NCBI RefSeq assembly: GCF_014656195.1
Contig: NZ_BNBY01000010.1
Span: 186,001 to 250,000, forward strand
Length of the DNA: 64,000 nt
DNA from: Kitasatospora xanthocidica
GTDB taxonomy: Bacteria; Actinomycetota; Actinomycetes; Streptomycetales; Streptomycetaceae
Direction of reading: 5' to 3'
Position 1 is the first letter of the stretch. Each line of letters begins with the position of its first letter. The translations under genes and the position numbers were made by a program. A model generated the notes under the pieces. It saw only the letters and a program-made list of their open reading frames with translations, was not told the DNA's origin and searched no databases. Positions 48,819-57,636 of the stretch are shown piece by piece.

Positions 48819-50576
48819 TCATGACACGCGCCCCGCGCCGGGCCGGGGCGCGGAACCGAGCCAGTGCCCGACCAGCTCGCGGTACAGCGGGGACAGCACC
48901 TGGAGATCGCCGTGCCGGGCCGTCAGCCCGTGCCCGCCGTCCAGCAGCAGCACCCGGTCCGCCCGCAGCGCGGAACTGATGCGGTGCGCGACGACCACCA
49001 GCGTCCCCGGCCGGGCGGCGAAGGCCCGCTCCACCCGCTCCTCCGCCGCCGGGTCCAAGTGGCAGGTCGCCTCGTCCAGCACCACGACCGGGGCGGGCGA
49101 CAGGTAGGTCCGCACCAGTGCCAGCAACTGGCGCTCACCTGCCGAGAGTTCACTCGGATCGAGCAGCGCGGCGGCCGGTCCGCCCAGGCGCGCCACCAGA
49201 CCCTCCGCGCCCAGCAGCGCCACGGCCGCGCCCAGCCGCTCCTCGGTGACACCCGGATCGAGCCAGGCCAGGTTCTCCCGGACCGACCCCGGGAACACGT
49301 ACGCCTCCTGCGGCACCAGCGCCACCGACCGGCCCGGCACCGGCCGCTCCCCACCGACCGTCACCCACCCCTCCGTCGGCTGCGCGACCCCGGCCAGCAG
49401 CGCCGCCAGCGTCGACTTCCCCGCCCCGCTCGGCCCCACCACCGCCACGTGCTCCCCGGCCCCGAAGCCGGCGTCGACGCCGTCCAGCACGGGCACCGCG
49501 CCCCCGCCGTGCCCGTACCGGACCCCCACCAGCCGCACATCGGCGGCCGCGGGGGCCGGGGGCGGACCGTCCGCAGTCGTGGCCGTGGCCGTGGGTGTCG
49601 TCGTGGTCGCGGCCAGGCGGTCGAGGACGACGGCCAGGTTGAGCAGCCGGCCGCCGACGGTGCCGGCCAGGGTGCGTACGGCCGGGTCGAGTTGCTGGAC
49701 GAGGTAGGTGGCGACGCCGAGGAGTTCGCCGGGGGTGAGAGCCCGGTGGGCGAGCAGCCAGGGGGCGGCGGCGAGGACGGCCAGGACCGGGAGGCGTCCG
49801 CCGAGTGCCACGACGAGCGCGCGCAGGGCCGAGGCCCGGCCGAGGGCCCGGGCGGCGGCGCTCTCCCCGGCCGCCTCGGCCAGGGACCGGGCGACCTCGG
49901 GGCCGGTGCCGGTGGCCTGGACGTCGCGCAGCCCGTGCAGGGCCCGTCCGGCTTCGGCGGCGAGCCGTTCCTCGGCCAGGACCACCGCCCGTCTCCGCGT
50001 CACCAGGGGGCGCAGCAGCCGGGCGAAGAGCAGCCCGGCGGCCAGGAGCGGCAGCAGGACCAGTGGCAGGACGGCGGGTGCGAGCAGGGCCAGGCCGGTC
50101 AGGGCGGCGAGCAGGGTGACCCCGACGCCGCGCACGGTGCGCAGCAGGGTCGCGGTCAACTGCCGGGCGGACTCGACCTGTTCGGTGAGCCGGGCGATCT
50201 CGGCCGGATCTGCCGTGGGGCGGGCGAGGGCGCTGTGGACCACGCGTTCGACCAGGGCGTCCCGGAGCGGTTCCACCACGGCGGCGAGGTACGGGAAGCC
50301 GGCCCGCGTCGCGTACGCCCGGCCGGCCATGGCCGCGCCGAAGCCGCTCAGCCAGGCCACTCCGACCCCGGGCCGGCCGGCCCGGAACCCCTGGTCGACG
50401 GCGGTGGAGACGAGCAGCCCGGACATCAGCGGGGGCAGCGCCTCCACCCCGGACCAGGCCGGCATCCGCACCAGCGGTGCCCGGGTGAGCGTCAGTTGCC
50501 GGAACAGCAGGCCCCACCCGGGTGACCCGCCGGGCACGGAACATCGGCCCCGCCGATTTCCGGTGCGCGGAGGCAC
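48819..50576 (-). CDS. Lanthipeptide-type ABC exporter (permease-ATPase fusion)
   Basis: The 585-residue half-transporter has an N-terminal ABC membrane domain with several helices (LLVSTAVDQGF, VGVTLLAALTGLALLAPAVLPLVLLPLLAAG). A linker rich in Ala/Thr leads to an ATPase domain with Walker A GPSGAGKST, a signature in LSAGERQLLALVR and VVVLDEATCHLD. No peptidase C39 domain is present, so it exports without cleaving a leader; this is usual in class III and IV lanthipeptide clusters (VenT-like). It lies downstream of the LanA gene after a strong hairpin. GTG 50576 lacks an obvious ribosome-binding site; GTG 50537 is possible. Confidence 0.85.
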   Translation of the reverse strand: MPPRTGNRRGRCSVPGGSPGWGLLFRQLTLTRAPLVRMPAWSGVEALPPLMSGLLVSTAVDQGFRAGRPGVGVAWLSGFGAAMAGRAYATRAGFPYLAAVVEPLRDALVERVVHSALARPTADPAEIARLTEQVESARQLTATLLRTVRGVGVTLLAALTGLALLAPAVLPLVLLPLLAAGLLFARLLRPLVTRRRAVVLAEERLAAEAGRALHGLRDVQATGTGPEVARSLAEAAGESAAARALGRASALRALVVALGGRLPVLAVLAAAPWLLAHRALTPGELLGVATYLVQQLDPAVRTLAGTVGGRLLNLAVVLDRLAATTTTPTATATTADGPPPAPAAADVRLVGVRYGHGGGAVPVLDGVDAGFGAGEHVAVVGPSGAGKSTLAALLAGVAQPTEGWVTVGGERPVPGRSVALVPQEAYVFPGSVRENLAWLDPGVTEERLGAAVALLGAEGLVARLGGPAAALLDPSELSAGERQLLALVRTYLSPAPVVVLDEATCHLDPAAEERVERAFAARPGTLVVVAHRISSALRADRVLLLDGGHGLTARHGDLQVLSPLYRELVGHWLGSAPRPGAGRVS

Positions 50577-50737
50577 GCGGGCGGGCTCGCGGGCGGGCCG
50601 GCGGGCCTCGGCCGTCCGGCCCCGCGCGGGAGGCCGGCGTCGTCGACTTTTGGTGCGGCCCGGCTGGGCGGGGGCAACTGGGGGCTCCCGTCGGGGTGTT
50701 GGGGGCTACTGCGGGGGAGCCGGCGGGCGGGAAGGCC

Positions 50738-50777
50738 GGTGCCGTCCCCGCCTGTCCGGACAGGCGGGGACGGCACC
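50738..50777 (-). terminator. 20-bp palindrome between LanA and exporter genes
   Basis: A perfect 40-bp inverted repeat (50738-50777, no unpaired loop in sequence) lies 41 bp beyond the LanA stop. It probably attenuates transcription into the exporter gene, so the precursor mRNA dominates. Confidence 0.8.
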
Positions 50778-50818
50778 CGGTGACTACCGCCCGGTCGGCG
50801 GTCGGCCGAGCCGGTGGC

Positions 50819-50962
50819 TCAGCTGACGGTGAAGAGCAGGCAGGTCAGGATGAGACAGGTGTACTGGCAGCCGTTGCCGTGGCCGGTCAGCTCGACGGAC
50901 TCGGTCTCCGGCAGGTCCTGCAGCGCCGCGAGGTCGGTCTCGAAGTCCACCGTGTTCTCCAT
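50819..50962 (-). CDS. Class IV lanthipeptide precursor (LanA)
   Basis: The 47-residue peptide starts at ATG 50962 with GGGGAGGAA seven bases upstream. The leader begins MEN and contains LAALQDLPETESV, closely matching the venezuelin-type pattern MEN...L..L..LPETDPV of class IV precursors. The core has Cys32, Cys36 and Cys41 and five Ser/Thr (Thr26, Thr35, Thr40, Thr45, Ser47), ending CLLFTVS. Thr/Ser dehydration and ring closure by the upstream LanL are expected; several ring patterns are possible. The hydrophobic C-terminal segment QYTCLILTCLLF suggests a membrane-active or morphogen-like product. Confidence 0.9.
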   Translation of the reverse strand: MENTVDFETDLAALQDLPETESVELTGHGNGCQYTCLILTCLLFTVS

Positions 50963-51179
50963 GATCGGTTCCTCCCCTAGAGGTCACGCCCACCGCGATC
51001 TGCGAACGGGCGTCGGGTGTCGCACCCCGGGCGGTCTCCATCCACCGCGCCGGGGTCGGTACCCCGGGCCGCACAGGGGCCCGGGAGTCTGTGAAAGGTG
51101 TGCGCTGCGGCTCGACCCGGCTCGGCTCGGTCCAGCTCGGCTCGGTCGCGCGCGGGGCGGGCGGCTCGGCCCGGACGGC
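50963..51179. other. Spacer between S9 peptidase and LanA genes
   Basis: A 217-bp region rich in GCTCGG and GAGCCG short repeats (51110-51160). It should contain a LanA promoter, but no clear -35/-10 pair was found and no gene is visible. Confidence 0.4.
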
Positions 51180-53171
51180 TCAGCCCGGTCGGCCGGTCCG
51201 CAGGAAGGCGGCCAGCAGCTCGTGCAGCACGGCGGCGCCCTCCTCGACGAGCACCTCGTGTCCGGACCCGGCCGCCTCGACGTACCGGAAGTCCTCGCCC
51301 TCGATCCGGCCGATCCGCAGCAACTCGTGGCGCAGCGACCGGGACTGGCCGACCGGCACGACCTCGTCCCGGTTGCCGTGCACCACCAGCAGCGGCGCGC
51401 TCAGCCGGTGCGCCAGCTGCAGGACGTCGCGCGGCCCGCGGGCGTCGGCGATCTGCTCGCCGCCGCCCAGCCGGGTGGTCAACGCCCGTACGGGGGGCGC
51501 CGCTTCGGCCAGCAGCCGGGCGCCGGACAGGAACGGCGCGACCACCGCGCAGCGGGCCACCTGCCCGGCCGGCGCGTGCGCGGCCGCCAGCAGTGCCAGG
51601 AACGCGCCGTAGCTGACCCCGAACAGGGCCGGCGGCTCCAGGCCGAGCGCCGCGCGCTGGCCCGCGATGCCGTCCAGGAGGTAGAGCACGTCGTCCAGGT
51701 CGGGCCCGCCCCAGGCGCCGCGAATGGCCAGCGCGTGCGGCACGCCGTAGCCGGTGGAGCCGCGCTGGTTGGGCGCGACCACCGCCAGGCCCTCGGCGGC
51801 CATCCGCTGCAGCGCCGGGTCGAACTCCAGCCGCCAGGCGTCGGCCGGGCCGCCGTGCAGCGCCAGCACCAGGTGCGGGCTGCTCAGCCAGGCGTCCCCG
51901 CCGTACACCACGGCCTCCAACGGGCCTGCCGGGCCCGCCAGTTCGAGGCTCTGTGCGGGCTGCCAGCGGCCGCCCTCGCCGGGCGGGGTGCTGCCGTCCA
52001 GCCGCCAGCCGGGCGGCGGGGTCCGCGGCGGGCGCGCCGCGCCGGGCTGCCAGGGCAGTACGGTGTCCCGCCACGGCCCGGGCAACCCCGAGGACAGCGG
52101 GGCGAGTTGGAGCGGAAGCGGCATCGGGCCGGTCCCGGCCGGCACCGGGCCGTGCGCCAGCAGCGCGTCCACGTCCAGGGTGGCCAGCGCCGCCGGATGG
52201 TCGGGCGAGGAGTACGGCAGCCGCAGCCCGGCCGCGTCCCAGCGCCCGACCGCGCCGAGCCGTCCGGGCGGCACCGGCAGCGGCTCCAGCCGGCCGACGG
52301 ACGGCCGCCACAGGGCGAGCGCCGAGCCGGCGCCGTGGTCGATCTGCACCGCGACCCGCGGGCCGTCCGGCCCCCGCCGCAGCGCGACCGGCCGCAGGAA
52401 CATGCCCGCGACGTGCAGGCACTCGGGGAAGCGCAGCGGTTCGCCGCCGCCGAGGACGCCCCAGCCGAGCCGGTCGGTGCCGGGCGCGTCGCTGCGCACC
52501 ATGGCGAACCGGCTGTCGGGGTCGAACAGCACCAGCCGGTCGTTGCTGCGCTCGCCGATCTCCAGCAGCGGGGTGGCGGCGCCGGTGCGCAGGTCGAGCA
52601 CCACGCTGCGGACCAGGCCCGCGTTCACCCGGTCCAGTGCGAGCAGCGCGCCGGTGTGGTCCAGCCAGGCGCCGCCGCCGTGCAGGCCCGGGATCTCGGC
52701 GACCCGTTCGGGTTCGCTGCCGTCCGTCCGCACCAGCCAGGCGGTGGTCGCCGGGCGGGTGTCGGTGCCGAGGGCGACCGCCACCGGCGCCCGGGGGCCC
52801 GCACCCGCCGGGACCGGGAGCGGCAGCAGGCGCAGTCCGGCCATCCGCAGGGAGGCCAACGGCTGTTCCACGGTGGCGGTCTCGCCGTAGTGGAGGCGGA
52901 CCAGGTCGTGCCGCTCGCCGTCGTGCCGGCAGACCAGTACCGAGCCGTCCGGCAGTGCGACCAGCTGGGAGCGCAGGCTCTCCGAACGGTTGCCGGGCAG
53001 CGGCAGCGCGATCGGCGCGGCCGGTGCGCCGTCCGGCGGCAGCCGCCAACTCTCCACGTACCAGCCGCTGTCGGCGGAGGACGCCAGGCAGGCGGCGTGA
53101 CTGCCGTCGGTGGCGAAGGTGAAGCTCAGCCGACGCAGCGCCTGCGTCAGGGTGCGGGTGGCCACGTTCAT
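51180..53171 (-). CDS. S9-family prolyl oligopeptidase-like serine protease
   Basis: The 663-residue enzyme has an N-terminal beta-propeller-like region and a C-terminal alpha/beta hydrolase domain. The oxyanion strand is LVLALHGGPADAW and the nucleophile elbow is FGVSYGAFLALL. The catalytic Asp lies in VVHGNRDEVVP and the His in AAGSGHEVLVEEG. In several class III lanthipeptide pathways a prolyl oligopeptidase (FlaP) removes the leader; the same role is likely here, since it lies between the LanL and LanA genes. The leader has a Pro at LPET, a plausible cleavage site. ATG 53171 overlaps the LanL stop by ATGA. Confidence 0.88.
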   Translation of the reverse strand: MNVATRTLTQALRRLSFTFATDGSHAACLASSADSGWYVESWRLPPDGAPAAPIALPLPGNRSESLRSQLVALPDGSVLVCRHDGERHDLVRLHYGETATVEQPLASLRMAGLRLLPLPVPAGAGPRAPVAVALGTDTRPATTAWLVRTDGSEPERVAEIPGLHGGGAWLDHTGALLALDRVNAGLVRSVVLDLRTGAATPLLEIGERSNDRLVLFDPDSRFAMVRSDAPGTDRLGWGVLGGGEPLRFPECLHVAGMFLRPVALRRGPDGPRVAVQIDHGAGSALALWRPSVGRLEPLPVPPGRLGAVGRWDAAGLRLPYSSPDHPAALATLDVDALLAHGPVPAGTGPMPLPLQLAPLSSGLPGPWRDTVLPWQPGAARPPRTPPPGWRLDGSTPPGEGGRWQPAQSLELAGPAGPLEAVVYGGDAWLSSPHLVLALHGGPADAWRLEFDPALQRMAAEGLAVVAPNQRGSTGYGVPHALAIRGAWGGPDLDDVLYLLDGIAGQRAALGLEPPALFGVSYGAFLALLAAAHAPAGQVARCAVVAPFLSGARLLAEAAPPVRALTTRLGGGEQIADARGPRDVLQLAHRLSAPLLVVHGNRDEVVPVGQSRSLRHELLRIGRIEGEDFRYVEAAGSGHEVLVEEGAAVLHELLAAFLRTGRPG

Positions 53172-56100
53172 GCTCCGCTCACCCCGCCCGTTGTGGAGGG
53201 GAGCCGGAGTCCGGCGGGCGGCACCGGGTCCAGCCAGAGCCGGGGGCCGCCGTGGCGCAGCCGCAGCAGGAAGGCCAGCGGGCCCGCGGTGCCGGTGCCG
53301 TAGGCGGGGGCGCAGCCGGTGCCGGTCTCGTCCGGGAGTATCAGGAGTCCGTCGCGCCGGGCCGCCCGGGCGGCGAGGAGCTCGGCCAACTGCTCGGCGC
53401 CGGTGCGGAATCCGGGCTCGCCGGTGGCTCCGGCGAGGTCCAGCAGGTACTCGCCGTCGCCGGCCAGGCCGTGGCACGCGCTGGCCCCGCCGTGCCAGCG
53501 GCCGGCCAGGACGGCGCGGCCGGCGGCGCGGGCCAGGTCGAGCGCCTCGGTGTCGCCGGTGGCGAGCCAGAGCCGCAGCAGGAAGCTGCCCGCGCCGGAG
53601 GAGCCGCTGCACCAGTGGGCGAGCCGGACGTGCTCCGGGTCGTCCGCGCTCTGCGGCCACCAGGCGGTGTCCCGCCCGGCGCCCGGCCGTTCGCCGGGCC
53701 GTTCGCCCCACCGTACGGTCGCGGCGAGGGTGCGCCCGGCCTCGGCGGCGCCGGCGAGCAGGGACCGGTCGCCGGTCGCCCCGGCGGCGGCGAGGAGGAA
53801 GGCGCCGACACCGGCCGCGCCGTGGGCGAAGCCGAGGTGGGTGATCCCGGCGAGCGCCGAGTCGAAGTCCGCCGGTACGGGCCACACCGTCCCGTACGGT
53901 TCCCGGCGGGCGGCGGCGAGCAGGGCCCGGGCGCCGTGGGCGGCGCGGTCGAGGAACCCCTGGGCACCGCCGTCGTCCGCGCCGACCCCATCGGCGCCGA
54001 AGTCGTCGGCGGCGAAGCGCAGTCGGGTGAATCCGGCGCCGGCCGCGCCGTGGCAGACGTCCGGGTTGGGCCACTCGACGGGGATCCGGCGGGCGAGCCC
54101 GGCGGCGCGGGCGGCCAGCCCGGGGTCGTCCAGCGCGCGGGCGGCGTCCAGCAGCGCCCAGGCCGTCCCCGACCGTCCGAAGTGCAGCCCGGGCAGCACC
54201 ACCGGCTCGGCGGCGATGCGCCGTTCGATCCAGTCCGCGGCGGTCCGGGCGGTCCGCGCGGCCTCCGCCCGCACCTCGGCGGGCAGCTGCCCGGTGGTGA
54301 CGGCCCGGGCCAGCAGGGCCAGCACCCCGGCGGCGCCGTGCTGCACGTTGCACGGGTCGGTCCGCTCGCCGGCGGGCACCGCGGGCCACAGCCGGTCCCG
54401 CCGCTCCGGGGCGGCGGTGGCGGCGAGGTGCCGCAGGCCGTCGTGCAGCAGGCGGTCGAGGGGTGCGGCCTCGTCGTGCCCGGCGGAAGCAGGCGCGGGA
54501 GCGGGAGCGGGAGCGGAGGCGGAAGCGGGGGCAGGAGCGGGAACGTGGGCGGGAGCGTGCCAGAGCGGGGTGACCAGGGCGGGCCGGACCGCTCCACCGG
54601 CCCCGGCGCCCGGCACGGCGGCGTCCTCGCGCCGCGCCGCCCCGGCGCCCGGCGCGGCCGAGCCGCCGCGCAGCGCCTCCCGGACCCGGGCGACGGTCCA
54701 CCGGTCCTGCGGCTCCTCGGCGCGCAGCCCGAGGACCGCCGGTGCCAGACGGCGCGCGGTCGTCCCGGTCCGCGCCGCGAGGGCGAGCCAGCGGCCGAGC
54801 CGTTCGGCGACCGGGCGGGCCCGCGGGAGGTCCTCGGGCAGCAGCGGGTCGTGGCCGGTGGCCAGCAGGAAGAGCAGGCCGCCGAGGGCGTACAGGTCGA
54901 CGGCCGGGTCGGCGACGCAGCTGCCCGCGGGGGCGAGCCGGCCGGGCCCGTGTTCGGGGGCGCGGTAGCCGGGGGTGCCGGCCGATCCGGCGGCCCGGCC
55001 GGTCTCGGCGGCGAGTTCGAGGTCGACCAGCCGCAGGGTGCCGTCCGGGCGGACCATGACGTTGCCGGGGGAGAGGTCGCGCAGCACCAGCCCCTGGGCG
55101 TGCACCCGCTCGACCAGGTCGAGGAGGGCGTGCGCGACCGGCCCGGCCTCGGCCCAGTCGACGTCGGGGCTGCCGTCGCGGCGCAGCCGGGCGGCGACCC
55201 AGCTGCCCAGCGGTTGCCCGGCGATTCGTTCCTGCACCAGGAAGACGGAGTCGTCCTGCTCGATCAGTTCGACGACGCGCGGTGCCAGCTCCTGCCCGCT
55301 CAGCCGGTCGAGCAGCGCGGCCTCGTGCCGCAGCGCGTCGCGGGCGTCGGTGCCCGCGCGGTCGACCTCGATGTGCGCCCGGGCCTGCTTGACCACGACC
55401 TCGGCGCCGCTCGCCGCCTCCCGCCCCAGGAACACCCCGCCCTTGGCGCCGTGCCGGACGGCGGCGGTCACCGCGTACCGCCCGGCCAGCAGCACGCCGC
55501 CCCGCCGCCTGCCGCTCCCGCCTTCAGTACTCCCGGCACCCCCGGCGCGCAGCGGGTCCCGCACCCACCCGGGCGCCCGGTACGACCCCCCGCGCACGTC
55601 CTCGGCCCGTTCGCCGTCCGGCCCGCGCAGCACCGACCGGTACTCCCCGTCGTTGCCCAGCTCCGCCGGCAGCGCGAACGCGCCGTACCGGTAGTGCACC
55701 CGGCTCCCGGGCCGGTACGGGCGGTCGGAGAGCACCACCGGGCCGGGCAGTCCGGCGGTGGCCCGGTCGAGCTCGGCCGCCAGCCGCTGGAACTGCCCGT
55801 CGTCGTACGGGTAGACGGTGATGAACTTGCCCGCCGAGCCGCGGTCGCTGTTGCGGGAGTTGAGCTCCCGCAGCCGTTCCGGCGCGGCGGCGAACTTGAA
55901 GCCGCACGGGTCCTCGGCGAGCACCCGGACGACGGCCGAGAGCACCTCCTCGCCCGCCAAGGACGCCGCGCTCACGTGCAGCTTCCACCCCTGTGCGGGC
56001 AGGGGCGAGGACGCGGACGGCCTGGCCGTGCACCAGAAGCCACCGACGGTGACGTCCCAGCCACCGCGGCCTCCCCGGTCCCCGGCGCCGGCCAGTGCCG

Positions 56101-56206
56101 CCCGCGTCGTCTCCGGCCACGGACCGGCCGCAGCCGCCCCGCGCTCCACCGATCCCCTGTCCCCGGCCGTGCGCAGTGATGTGCCCGCCCCCATCCGCCA
56201 CCACAT
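53168..56206 (-). CDS. Class IV lanthipeptide synthetase (LanL)
   Basis: The protein of about 1012 residues has three domains. An N-terminal lyase region includes QGWKLHVSAASLAGEEVL and SDRPYRPGSRVHYRYG. A Ser/Thr kinase domain has VVKQARAHIE, the catalytic LRDLSPGNVMVRPDG and LVDLELA. The C-terminal cyclase has paired LanC repeats and keeps a zinc site: Cys in LAHWCSGSSGAGSF and Cys-His in SACHGLAGDGEYLLD. The zinc ligands separate LanL (class IV) from zinc-free class III enzymes. The kinase phosphorylates, the lyase dehydrates and the cyclase closes thioether rings in LanA. The start is uncertain: ATG 56251 and 56194 are alternatives to 56206. Confidence 0.9.
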   Translation of the reverse strand: MWWRMGAGTSLRTAGDRGSVERGAAAAGPWPETTRAALAGAGDRGGRGGWDVTVGGFWCTARPSASSPLPAQGWKLHVSAASLAGEEVLSAVVRVLAEDPCGFKFAAAPERLRELNSRNSDRGSAGKFITVYPYDDGQFQRLAAELDRATAGLPGPVVLSDRPYRPGSRVHYRYGAFALPAELGNDGEYRSVLRGPDGERAEDVRGGSYRAPGWVRDPLRAGGAGSTEGGSGRRRGGVLLAGRYAVTAAVRHGAKGGVFLGREAASGAEVVVKQARAHIEVDRAGTDARDALRHEAALLDRLSGQELAPRVVELIEQDDSVFLVQERIAGQPLGSWVAARLRRDGSPDVDWAEAGPVAHALLDLVERVHAQGLVLRDLSPGNVMVRPDGTLRLVDLELAAETGRAAGSAGTPGYRAPEHGPGRLAPAGSCVADPAVDLYALGGLLFLLATGHDPLLPEDLPRARPVAERLGRWLALAARTGTTARRLAPAVLGLRAEEPQDRWTVARVREALRGGSAAPGAGAARREDAAVPGAGAGGAVRPALVTPLWHAPAHVPAPAPASASAPAPAPAPASAGHDEAAPLDRLLHDGLRHLAATAAPERRDRLWPAVPAGERTDPCNVQHGAAGVLALLARAVTTGQLPAEVRAEAARTARTAADWIERRIAAEPVVLPGLHFGRSGTAWALLDAARALDDPGLAARAAGLARRIPVEWPNPDVCHGAAGAGFTRLRFAADDFGADGVGADDGGAQGFLDRAAHGARALLAAARREPYGTVWPVPADFDSALAGITHLGFAHGAAGVGAFLLAAAGATGDRSLLAGAAEAGRTLAATVRWGERPGERPGAGRDTAWWPQSADDPEHVRLAHWCSGSSGAGSFLLRLWLATGDTEALDLARAAGRAVLAGRWHGGASACHGLAGDGEYLLDLAGATGEPGFRTGAEQLAELLAARAARRDGLLILPDETGTGCAPAYGTGTAGPLAFLLRLRHGGPRLWLDPVPPAGLRLPSTTGGVSGA

Positions 56207-56409
56207 CCCTTCGTCATGGCCGCCGCCCGCTGGTGCCCACTGCTCCGGCACCCGGGCGTGCGGCCCGGCCTGATCGGTTTCTGTCGCGCCCCTCGGTGGG
56301 GGCCGGACCGTCGCGGTCCGGCGGGTCCGGTCGGCCCGCGCCGACGGGGTGCCCGCCGTGGCCGCCCCGGTCGGGGCTACTGCCGGGGCAACTCCCGTTC
56401 GCAGGACTG

Positions 56410-56439
56410 AAGTTAGTTTCGGAAAAACCGGCGGCTCAA
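56410..56439 (-). promoter_or_regulatory. Possible promoter of the lanthipeptide operon
   Basis: On the minus strand TTGAGC (complement 56434-56439) and TAACTT (56410-56415) are 18 bp apart, in an AT-richer patch. About 200 nt of leader would precede the LanL start. The 56207-56776 spacer shows no gene; 56516-56760 is very GC-rich with proline- and alanine-coding shadow frames only. Confidence 0.5.
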
Positions 56440-56764
56440 CGCAGAGCCGGTCACTTCACTCGTAAGGGTGATCCGGGGGCGGTTTCGAATTCGTACGAGA
56501 GCTCTGATGTGTGCAGCGGACGCCGGGCGTGCGAGCGCACACGGCCCGCGCGGGGCCCGCCGAGCGCCCCCGCCGCAGGTTGACGCGCATCCGTGCGCCC
56601 TCGGCACCCCCGTCCGAACCCCGGCCGGGAGCCGTTCGAACCGGACGCCGACGGGCCCGCCGCGCCGCGCCGCCCCGGCCGCCGCCCCGGCCGCCGCCCC
56701 ACCGCGGCCGCGCGGCGGCCCCCGCACCCGAACGGCCGAGGCCCGACCGCCCCCGCGCGCACGG

Positions 56765-56770
56765 TAGTCT
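56765..56770 (+). promoter_or_regulatory. -10 element TAGTCT, probably giving a leaderless mRNA
   Basis: TAGTCT lies seven bases upstream of the Nif3 GTG start (56777), the spacing expected when transcription begins at the start codon. There is no Shine-Dalgarno sequence before the GTG. Confidence 0.55.
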
Positions 56771-56776
56771 CGACAG

Positions 56777-57613
56777 GTGCCGAAACTGTCCGACGTCATC
56801 ACCGCGCTCGAAGAGGTCTACCCGCCGCAGTGGGCGGAGTCCTGGGACGCCGTCGGCCTGGTCTGCGGAGACCCTCAGGCCGAGGTCCGCCGCGTGCTGT
56901 TCGCCGTCGACCCCGTCCAGGCGGTCGTCGACGAGGCCGTGGAGTGGGGCGCCGACCTGGTGGTCACCCACCACCCCCTCTACCTGCGCGGCACCACCAG
57001 CGTCGCCGCGACCACCTTCAAGGGCCGGGTGGTGCACACGCTGATCAGCAACGGCATCGCCCTGCACGTCGCCCACACCAACGCCGACCACGCCGACCCG
57101 GGCGTCTCGGACACGCTCGCCGAGGCGGTGGGCCTGCGGGTGACCGGCCCGCTGGTGCCGGACCCGACCGACCCGCTGGGCCGCCGCGGCACCGGCCGGA
57201 TCGGCCTGCTGGAGCCCCCGCTGACGCTGACCGCGTTCGCCGCGCAGGTCGCCGAGGGCCTGCCCGCCACCGCCGCCGGCGTCCGCGTCGCGGGCGACCC
57301 GAACCGGCTGATCAGCCGGGTCGCGGTGTGCGGCGGCTCGGGCGACAGCCTCTTCGCCGAGGTGCGCGCGGCCGGCGTGGACGCCTACCTGACCGCCGAC
57401 CTGCGCCACCACCCGGCCTCCGAGGCCGCCGAGGCGGCGCCCGTCGCGCTGCTCGACGCCGCCCACTGGGCCACCGAGTGGCCCTGGCTCGGCCTGGCCG
57501 AGCGCGCCCTGCAGTCCGCCGCCGACAAGCGCGGCTGGACCGTGGAGACCAAGGTCTCCCACCGGGTCACCGACCCGTGGACCGCGCACGCCCCCATGTC
57601 CTTCACCGCCTGA
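56777..57613 (+). CDS. Nif3-like dinuclear metal-centre protein
   Basis: The 278-residue protein belongs to the Nif3/YbgI family (formerly GTP cyclohydrolase I type 2-like). The motif VVTHHPLYLRG near residue 60 and GIALHVAHTNADHADPGVSD provide the two His-rich metal-binding segments. A third near the C terminus, DAAHWATEWP, has the His and Glu. The family forms hexamers with two bound metals; a role in cell-wall or nucleotide-linked metabolism has been proposed, and the true function is unsettled. It begins a three-gene unit with the zinc-ribbon and RNase H genes. Confidence 0.9.
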   Translation: MPKLSDVITALEEVYPPQWAESWDAVGLVCGDPQAEVRRVLFAVDPVQAVVDEAVEWGADLVVTHHPLYLRGTTSVAATTFKGRVVHTLISNGIALHVAHTNADHADPGVSDTLAEAVGLRVTGPLVPDPTDPLGRRGTGRIGLLEPPLTLTAFAAQVAEGLPATAAGVRVAGDPNRLISRVAVCGGSGDSLFAEVRAAGVDAYLTADLRHHPASEAAEAAPVALLDAAHWATEWPWLGLAERALQSAADKRGWTVETKVSHRVTDPWTAHAPMSFTA

Positions 57614-57636
57614 CCCGATTCACAGGAGCTCCTCGC

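Noticed and set aside
51180..54701. A single 1173-residue minus-strand protein
   Set aside because: The upstream half is an out-of-frame Arg/Pro/Gly-rich shadow of the LanL gene; the true start is the coupled ATG at 53171.
50819..56206. Class III (SapB/RamS-type) lanthipeptide assignment
   Set aside because: The cyclase domain keeps the Cys...Cys-His zinc ligands and the leader matches venezuelin-type class IV peptides.
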